Shown here: piece by piece, positions 58,008 through 64,000 of the stretch
How the letters are laid out: each line of letters opens with the position of its first letter
Numbering within the stretch: the first letter of the stretch is position 1
Source of the DNA: Dysidea avara
Lineage: Eukaryota; Porifera; Demospongiae; Dictyoceratida; Dysideidae
Reading direction: 5' to 3'
DNA: 64,000 nucleotides
Assembly: GCF_963678975.1 (NCBI RefSeq)
Contig: NC_089285.1
Location: 6,248,694 to 6,312,693 of the forward strand
The notes under the pieces: generated by a model
Database searches by the model: none
Told to the model about the DNA's origin: nothing
Seen by the model: the letters and a program-made list of their open reading frames with translations, nothing else
Program-made: the position numbers and the translations under genes

Positions 58008-58775
58008 CCACAGATAATGTATGTCACATGGATTGGAAACGCCTGTATTATTTACATAGTGACGTCATGGGCTATCACTGTTCTTGTAACCAGCAAATTA
58101 GTGTTTGTTGTTTACAGCTGGGTTAGTTGCCACCCACACTTATTGGAGGCTGGACTGGGTAGGTAGTAAACAACAGCGTAAGAAAATTCAGGTTCAAAGG
58201 TGAAATATGGTGTTTCAAAACAGTTGTGCAAATTTCCTGAAGAAACAGAAAGTGTAGCATTGTTTTTTGCTGCTGTTTACACCACTTGTAGCAGGTAGAG
58301 TGTAGTAGGCTAGCTAGATATTCACTGCTTCACTGTATACTTCCACTGCTTCAATAAAACGTCAGAAAACAGGCACTACTTTGTGCTACTGTTTAGCTCA
58401 AGCTGAGTAGTACTGTAGCATAAAATGTATTTCAATGTATCACACATTTCTTTGATTGCATAAATGCGGTGACGAGAAGTTGGCTAATAGCACTGCTGCT
58501 GAATTATTAGCTGGTGCGTACCTGCCATTGTCACCTGTTGCAAACAATATTTCTCCCAGTGCCCACAGACACGCTGTGTTCTTGTTCAGTACACAACGCA
58601 ACACAATAAACAATTTAAAAGGAATGTCCATGCCTTCAAACCTTCAAACAAGCGAGAGAAAGCAAAACAGTCACTCAACAAATTTCCCAATGTATTGGCG
58701 CACCGTATTAACTAGGATAGGAAAATAATTTAACGGACGTTTCCAATCCATTAGGAACGCATACATTATCTATGG
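58008..58775. mobile_element. TIR element, 768 bp, TAACA duplication
   Basis: Ends CCACAGATAATGTATG and complement CCATAGATAATGTATG, followed by ATGGATTGGAAACG in both arms. Flanks TAACA at 58003-58007 and 58776-58780. E1 has the single TAACA at about 25304. The block GGATTGGAAACGCC...GTATTATTTAC is shared with the P-type transposon interior (14638), so it may be a deletion derivative of a related family. Frames inside (58456 plus, 58631 minus) are not supported. Confidence 0.88.
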
Positions 58776-58874
58776 TAACACTAAATCCCTCTAGGCATTG
58801 ACCGCTTTTGCTATCCTAAATACCGGCTAATTCTTTCATTAATATAGCGTACGTACACTTGAACCTCAATTCAC

Positions 58875-59013
58875 CTGATGAATGCGAGGACCTATCATCC
58901 TCGGCTTCTTCAGATTGCTCTTGTGTCTCCTTGTCCATCTTCGGCAAACCGACACCGAGGTCCGGCTGATACTCGATCACAGTCTCAGCTAGTAGTAGTA
59001 AGCGAAGTAACTT
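58875..59013 (-). CDS. Candidate exon of an unidentified gene
   Basis: Minus strand: an AAAATCGATTTTATTTTAG acceptor precedes 59013 and a CATCAG|GTGAATT donor follows 58875, enclosing 139 bp. It is open in the frame reading KLLRLLLLAETVIEY and includes an internal start, MDKETQEQSEEAEDDRSSHS, which I favour as the N-terminus of a protein beginning in this exon. A second spliced-looking block lies upstream at about 59059-59150 (TCTCTTAG to AAAG|GTAAAC). It faces away from the ORF at 59362, so the two could share a promoter. No homology is recognised; the case rests only on splice signals and frame. Confidence 0.35.
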
Positions 59014-59361
59014 CTAAAATAAAATCGATAACATTCTTTCAAGTGACACTAATAAACTGTTTACCTTTCCACTTAGTAACTGGGTAGGGCTCAAGGTAGG
59101 GCTGATGGAGGTTTACATTCGTGTCCAGACCCCGTGTTATCGTACAGCGGTTCTAAGAGAAAAGGTCAACAAACAAGCAAAATCACGTGCATGAGATTTT
59201 GTCCAATCAAATCAATTCACATTTGAAGTTCAAATTATATTAGCGCACGTGACGTATTGTTGACGCACAGTCGAGCCGCTTGTGATAAACAGTGGGTGGG
59301 GCTAGGGGTGGGGTCTGGGCACGAGACTACGAGTTCAGTGGACGAAATAATTAAAATAAAG

Positions 59362-59613
59362 ATGACTTCACGTGTACAGTTTATAAGACTGCTACACTCA
59401 TGTAGACCATTCCTGAGGACGAGAAAACCTGCAGATAAGCCATACAGAGAAGACCTAGCTAAAATTACTCCACTATCACAATGGGGTAAGGCGCCACTAC
59501 AGGAGGGATGCTCCGAGTGGTACTATAACAGGAACCCGCGTAGTTTGGAGCTACTTGGAGCAGTTGAAAAGCCTAGGGATTTCACCGACAGCGAAAACGA
59601 GTTGGAAGAATAG
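59362..59613 (+). CDS. Small mitochondrial-type protein with uL18m-like motif
   Basis: An 83-residue ORF from ATG 59362: a basic, Arg-rich presequence (MTSRVQFIRLLHSCRPFLRT, suited to mitochondrial import), then KPYREDLAKITPLSQWGK and YYNRNPRSLELLGAVEKPRD with an acidic end. The NRNPRSLELLG block matches the conserved start of mitochondrial ribosomal protein uL18m (MRPL18), where NRNPRNLELL is typical, but the rest of MRPL18 does not follow and no good splice donor is seen before the stop. It could be a separate small mitoribosomal or assembly protein, or a truncated/duplicated first exon. The longer frame from 59257 is less likely because its extra N-terminus has no presequence character. 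This is the least repeat-like coding stretch in the window. Confidence 0.5.
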   Translation: MTSRVQFIRLLHSCRPFLRTRKPADKPYREDLAKITPLSQWGKAPLQEGCSEWYYNRNPRSLELLGAVEKPRDFTDSENELEE

Positions 59614-59641
59614 ATTACCATAGATTATATATTCCTATGAG

Positions 59642-60163
59642 CAGTGTTGGGCAAGTTACTTTGTAAAAGTAACTAGTTACATATTACATATTACTTGCAG
59701 CTGAACTATTTAGTTACAGTTACATATTACCCATAAAATAAAGTAACTGTAATAATATTACATATTATATTACTTTGTGTCCATAGCCTTAAGCTATCAC
59801 GTGTGAAACTACCACCTTATCACGTGACACGATTGCGATGTTGGAGAATGTGCAAGTCTTGATATAAGTAAGTAGCTGGTGAATAAGCCTCATTTAGTAG
59901 GCTTCATTACTTCGTTGTGGCTAGGCGTTACTCAGTGGGTTACTAACGAGATTAGTAACTTCGTTACTTTTAGTAATAATATTACGTAATATTAGATTCG
60001 TTACAGTAACTATATTACTTAGGTAACGCGTTACATTTGCAAGTAAAGTAACTTGAGTTATATTACCTGTTTTTATAGCGTATTTCGTTATATTACTTTG
60101 TTACCACAAAAGTAATAATATTACGTAACGCTTTACATAAGTATCGCGTTACTCCCAACACTG
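59642..60163. mobile_element. hAT MITE (CAGTGTTGGG type), 522 bp
   Basis: Ends CAGTGTTGGGCAAGTTACTT and complement CAGTGTTGGGAGTAACGCG, flanked by exact CCTATGAG at 59634-59641 and 60164-60171. AGTAACTNNNTTAC words fill the interior. This terminus type is widespread among animal hAT MITEs. It sits 28 bp after the stop codon of the small ORF. Confidence 0.96.
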
Positions 60164-60469
60164 CCTATGAGATTACTATCACAAGTGAGTAATTATCAAG
60201 TCTTCTATGATCAATACAAAATTAAAGAAGATTTGTATGAATGGAACAAATAACCTATCTCTTGCAGATTTGTATAGGTAATCACACACATTTGAGTGTA
60301 ATTTTGGCTTTTACGAGTACAATTATTCCATAATTGCATGAAAATGCGTGTGATTGCCACATAGTGACCACCCTTCGTGGTTTGTAGTACACATCTATCC
60401 AGTTCTATGTGGCCATTAACTTCTACCAGGTGATTGCATCATCCTTCTTTGTATTACATCATTTGTTTT

Positions 60470-60650
60470 TGCACTTAAAAGGCTTCACGTGTCAGCAATT
60501 TTGATTGGCTAATCAAAATGTCTACATTTGTTGCATTTAAAAGGCTTCTATTGTCAACTTCTTTGATTAGCTATTCATTATATCACTTTCTTGTTGTACT
60601 TAAAAGGCTTCTGTGATTCTGCTACTTTATTGGCTACTTTACAGTGCAAT
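60470..60650. repeat. Short tandem repeat, three ~62-65-bp units
   Basis: TTAAAAGGCTTC starts each unit (about 60476, 60538, 60602), followed by a TTTGATTGGCTA/TTGATTAGCTA/TTATTGGCTA word. The ATTGG words resemble CCAAT boxes, but nothing else supports a promoter. Confidence 0.75.
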
Positions 60651-60744
60651 TACAGAAACAAGGCCTTGTGATTTGGGATTAATTGCACTCCTACTATTGA
60701 GACTAATGTATGGCAAATTAAATCACTATGTGATTATTAACGTA

Positions 60745-62225
60745 AAAATTGGCATCTTCAAAATAATTTGCTAACTACTGGACTAACTCCCACTTGAACA
60801 GTGACAGTAAATTCTGTTGCCTTCTTGGGGTGGAAATCAATCGAAATAATTATCTTCTGATCACAAGATGACGAGCTCTAACTCCCGGAAATGACTACAC
60901 AATACTGCACTTCAACCTCTGTGAGCAAACCTTCACCCAAAAGTATTGGTAGTTTGATTGGTGAAGCATGATTTCCACCATTGCATCATTTAGACAGGAT
61001 TGTGGGATCCAAAAACAGATTTTCATACATGAAGGCCAAACGAATAACAACCAAAACTTCCTCACCTCACAGTAGTCACCCATCAAGAAAGAAGTCACGT
61101 ACCAAGTTTGACTAATTTCTGAGGTTAACTATCTGGGTGAGTCCAGCATTGGGCAAAAATCATTGAAATAGCATCTTTATTTTCATCACTTGCTCTCTTA
61201 ATAACTCTCTCTCTCTCAGTTTATTTTTGCAATTTCTAACAGCAGTGCTAGTTATGGATCTTAAAGTGTTTTATGTCAAGAATTATGGTTTAAGTTGTTG
61301 AGAGAGCAAGTGATGAGAAAAAGATGCCATTTTGGGTGATTTTAGCCCAATAGCAGGCTCACCCAGATAGTTAACAACCTCAGAAATTAGTCATACTTGG
61401 TACGTGACTTCTTTGCTGATGGGTGACTACTGTGAGGTGAGGAAGTTTTGGCTATCATTCATTTGGTCTTCATGGACAAAAACCCGTTTTGGACCCCAAA
61501 ATCCTGTCTAAATGATGCAGCAATCTTTTTTATTATTAAGGTTTAGCAGCACAAGTGCGAAGATCTGTAGGACACCTGGTCCTACAATCAAACCACCAAT
61601 AATTTTTGGTAAATGTTTGCTCATGGTTGAAGGCTGAAATGCAGTATCGTGATAAAAGATTGTCATTTCCGGGAGTTAGAGCTCATAATCTTGTGATTTG
61701 CAGATATTTCAATCAATTTCCTCGCCAAGAAGGCAACTGCCACTGCAGCTGTATTTAGGGGTGCAGTAATTATGCTGAAATAATTTTTAGCATAATGCCA
61801 GAATCATTATGCTAGCATTTTGAAAGAATTATTAAAGATTTCATGAATGAATGATCGATATACTCTAATACAACACTCACCAGATCGAGATGTATACTCT
61901 AATAGAACATTTACCTATATATATTCTGATAAATCAATCAATCCTATTTTTTGCATGTTACTCTATTAGAACAATGAAATATTTTGTTTATGTGCAATAA
62001 TTTACCATAGAATTTTAAATACACAGTCAATTCTACTTTCCTATTTCAATTTATTGGAATAATTTTGAGAATAATGCATAAATTTTGGAGCATAATGCAA
62101 GCTTTTTCCAGGAAATTCTGAATAGAATAATGCAAAGAATCATGAGCATAATTACCTTAGCCCTAGCTGTATTCAAGTAAGAGTTAGTCCAACATGTAAC
62201 AGTTAGTGACTTATTTTGAAAATGT
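60745..62225. repeat. Long foldback (inverted repeat) with ~430-bp arms
   Basis: Left arm about 60745-61190, right arm about 61290-62225 (after subtracting the 410-bp MITE at 61756 and a ~60-bp insertion near 61530). Matching blocks include GAGCTCTAACTCCCGGAAAT/ATTTCCGGGAGTTAGAGCTC, ACAGTAGTCACCCATCA and its complement, and GTTAACTATCTGGGTGAG and its complement. The loop is about 100 bp and contains a (CT)n run. An AT-rich terminal word GACTAACTC/GAGTTAGTC marks the outer ends. Confidence 0.92.
61756..62165. mobile_element. hAT-like MITE, 410 bp, in the foldback right arm
   Basis: Ends TAGGGGTGCAGTAATTATGC and complement TAGGGCTAAGGTAATTATGC, flanked by exact GCTGTATT at 61748-61755 and 62166-62173. 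The interior has TACTCTAATA words and ATAATGC repeats. Confidence 0.95.
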
Positions 62226-62316
62226 CTTTTTTTTTACACTGGTAACCCTAAATACACCAACAGATGAGTGGTAGCTTGTTTTAATGTTTTTAAAATGTGC
62301 CTGGAAAATACCTTAC

Positions 62317-62752
62317 CCAGCTTGTAAATTACTGCAGCTTTGTTTGCTACTGCACAACTTACAGTATCTGTAGTGTTAACTACGATAATCACTAACATTG
62401 GCTGTGTGAACTCCTTCAAGTCCTCTGAGTCATTAGTTAATCCAATAATATCCTTTAGTAACCATACCATTACTTCTGTGATGACCTTCTCATCAACTGC
62501 TTTACCACCAATATTGGCACATATTTAATATTCAATTTCCATCCTGATGATAAGTAGGCTATAAAAATAGCTTGCATTTGTATGGCTTACTTAGTGGTAG
62601 GTCATTAACAAAATGTGACCAGATTTGTGAAAACTCAGTATAATGGTGGATTTTTGAATTTGTTAATAATACTGAATATTTACAATCTATGTAGCCAAAT
62701 GTGTGCTCTGGTAAAGTTTCAGCCTCATATGCCAACAACTTCGTTAACAGCC
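62317..62752 (-). CDS. Two linked exons of an unidentified host-like gene
   Basis: Minus strand. The first exon visible, 62752-62591, follows a TGTTGCTACTTTGTAG acceptor and reads GLLTKLLAYEAETLPEHTF, YIDCKYSVLLTNSKIHHYTE and FSQIWSHFVNDLPL. It ends at a GTAAGCC donor. A ~94-bp intron ends in GTAAAGCAG, and the second exon, 62496-62317, continues in phase as IDEKVITEVMVWLLKDIIGL, TNDSEDLKEFTQPMLVIIVV and NTTDTVSCAVANKAAVIYKL, then a strong GTAAGG donor. The helical, hydrophobic pattern could be a HEAT/ARM-type protein, but I cannot identify it. Neighbouring exons were not found; the palindromic MITE at 62797 lies just upstream and the foldback just downstream. It may be a live gene with repeats in its introns or an isolated relic. 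Confidence 0.5.
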
Positions 62753-62796
62753 CTACAAAGTAGCAACAACGAAAAGATTGATTTAAGTATATATAG

Positions 62797-64000
62797 ACAA
62801 GTACACTAAAAAAATTGGAATTTTCAACTAGAGTAGGGACCATAACACATCGATAAAAAGTACTGAAACAAGCTGGAGTAGTGCATGAATCAGCTCTATG
62901 AACATTTTATGTAGGTGATTTTCACATTTCATGTAGATGAGTGGGTGAATGACCATTAGCATGAAAGTTATCCACATAAAGAGAGTTAAATCTCAGTGGT
63001 GAAGCTGAAATGTTTCTAAAAGTCTCCTTAACAGTATTGGCTTACAATGAAGGCAGTCTATAAAACACAATAGAAATGCTCTCTTGTAAAACTAAAGATT
63101 CATTCATTCACAAAAAAACGCTGCTAAAGTTACCTCATATGATGCATCACTAACTGTCTGGTTGGCTAAAGTGTTGTTTGTCATTTTAAAAATCATTTTA
63201 ATCACAGTAAAACAATAAGAAGTGTTGTATCCCTACTGTGTATTTCCTTTGTGGTATCTTGAGTACAGTAGGGATATACGTAACACTTCTTATTGTTTTA
63301 CTGTGATTTAATATCGTGCACTACTCCGATTTGTTATGGTCCCTACTCTAGTTGAAAATTCCAAAAAAAAATTGTGTACTTGTTTGTTAACTTTTTTTGT
63401 AAAAATTATTATGACTGGTTAACCCATACGCATCAAAAGAAAGAAATGGCGCAGTGCTCCAGCTATCAATTATCATCTGAAAAGCGAAGTATATCCATTA
63501 CGCTTCATTGTCAGTTATGTTACACAGCATTACGAATCAAAAACTGTTTGAAAAGCATCTCTGCAATCAAAATAGCTACTATGAAAGATATGGACGATTT
63601 CCAAAGCCATCATGTGCTACCGCCAATTCAACACTTTTTGTTGTCAACAAAGATGAATGGGAGACAAAGGAGGACACTGGTAAATCCTTGAAGAATGCAT
63701 TGTACGTACTGCGGTAGGCTAAAAAGCACTTCGTGGGCCATAGCAATGTTGAACAGTGAAAAAATCAAGCCCGTAGCCTTAGCCGTTATCGAGTTATGCT
63801 TGTCCGAAGGCATCAGTCAGTCAGTCAGTCAGTCACTAGAAAATTCTGTTTAATAATTTTCTTTTTAAATTCCGTAGCAACTTGTTTAAAGTGTTTCGGG
63901 TTGATCTGATGGCTTGGTTTTACCTAGCCAATACTACTTCATCATCAGGGAAAAGTGAGGCTCGTTTTTGGGTGATGTTTTTCATGGGCCATGCCTACAA
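62797..64000 (-). repeat. Partial inverted copy (copy C) of the satellite-headed repeat
   Basis: Bases 63383-64000 are the reverse complement of about 27970-28590. They include GACTGACTGACTGATGCCTT in complement, with extra GTCA units. 62797-63383 is the palindromic MITE, here split after GGAGTAGTGCATGA by about 300 bp of unrelated sequence (62890-63190). The copy continues past the window edge. Confidence 0.9.
63508..63717 (+). pseudogene. Conserved short frame in copy C of the repeat
   Basis: The 69-residue frame reads MSVMLHSITNQKLFEKHLCN, QNSYYERYGRFPKPSC, FVVNKDEWETKEDTGKSLK. The minus strands of copies A and B contain the same residues (ELLEKHLCNQNSHYEK-like, DEWDTKEYTGKSMKKALYIL) across frameshifts. 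This implies the ancestral repeat coded here on the strand that is plus in copy C, the same strand as the minus-strand ORF at 9154-9776. Function unrecognised. Confidence 0.45.

Larger units (their letters stand above)
45050..58830. repeat. Paralogous segment E2, expanded by insertions
   Basis: E1 homology is present at 45050-45206, 55525-57634, 57905-58007 and 58776-58830. Everything between is inserted DNA described separately. The order and orientation match E1 throughout. Confidence 0.88.

Noticed and set aside
58456-58728. 90-residue plus-strand frame (MHKCGDEKLANSTAAELL)
   Set aside because: Lies wholly inside the 768-bp TIR element, with an equally long antisense frame; I find no THAP or other domain strong enough to call.
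60470-60650. Repeated GATTGGCTA words as a CCAAT-box promoter cluster
   Set aside because: They belong to a ~63-bp tandem repeat, and no gene start lies downstream at promoter distance.

Overview
The window looks like repeat-saturated nuclear DNA of an early-branching marine animal. A sponge is my best guess. The reasons are AT-rich sequence, spliceosomal introns (one candidate of about 94 bp), no bacterial gene organisation, and a transposon mix (P/THAP9-like, pogo/DDE_1, TTF-type hAT, CR1/Jockey-like LINEs, gypsy-type integrase relics, many MITEs) that I associate with sponges and cnidarians. The species cannot be fixed from sequence alone. I see no rRNA, tRNA or CRISPR array. Almost all recognisable coding sequence belongs to decayed mobile elements. 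Host-gene candidates are confined to about 58.9-59.6 kb and 62.3-62.8 kb.

Layout. 1-2.9 kb: a frameshifted LINE. 2.9-5.0 kb: a 1.09-kb tandem duplication that includes the LINE tail. 5.2-10.1 kb: copy A of a long repeat headed by a ~173-bp satellite. 10.1-12.9 kb: repeat fragments. 12.9-20.4 kb: a second LINE split by a 4.0-kb P-type transposon, which is itself split by a 595-bp TTAA (piggyBac-like) MITE. 20.8-25.4 kb: segment D1+E1. 25.7-31.2 kb: copy B of the satellite-headed repeat, with an inserted 783-bp TA-flanked element. 31.3-34.9 kb: a minus-strand TTF-type hAT transposon split by an 861-bp element. 34.9-37.4 kb: another fragment of the second LINE family, broken by a hairpin MITE, a (TA)n run, a minisatellite and a dispersed repeat. 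37.4-58.8 kb: segment D2+E2, a paralogue of D1+E1 swollen from about 4.5 to about 21 kb by insertions. These include a 2,959-bp pogo-type transposon, a 1,440-bp hAT with a second hAT inside it, a 10.3-kb element with CACTA-like ends, a 270-bp MITE and a 768-bp TIR element. 58.9-59.6 kb: a small mitochondrial-type ORF and a divergent exon candidate. 59.6-62.2 kb: a hAT MITE, short tandem repeats and a 1.5-kb foldback. 62.3-62.8 kb: two linked exons. 62.8-64 kb: an inverted partial third copy of the satellite-headed repeat.

The two paralogous pairs (A/B and D1E1/D2E2) give internal pre-integration sites. At least five insertions can be read against an empty site in the other copy, which fixes their ends and target duplications (TA, TA, TA, AAGGT, TAACA). 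Two more insertions are dated by the host ORF becoming continuous again when they are subtracted (TTAA in the P transposase, TACAG in the hAT transposase).

The most unusual unit is the 38,726-41,684 transposon. It has 25-40-bp terminal inverted repeats with TA duplications and two convergent genes: a pogo/DDE_1 transposase on the minus strand, and on the plus strand a HIRAN-like region followed by a Ulp1-type (C48) cysteine protease with its His, Asp and Cys motifs in place. This is a candidate SUMO/ubiquitin-like-protease-carrying pogo transposon.
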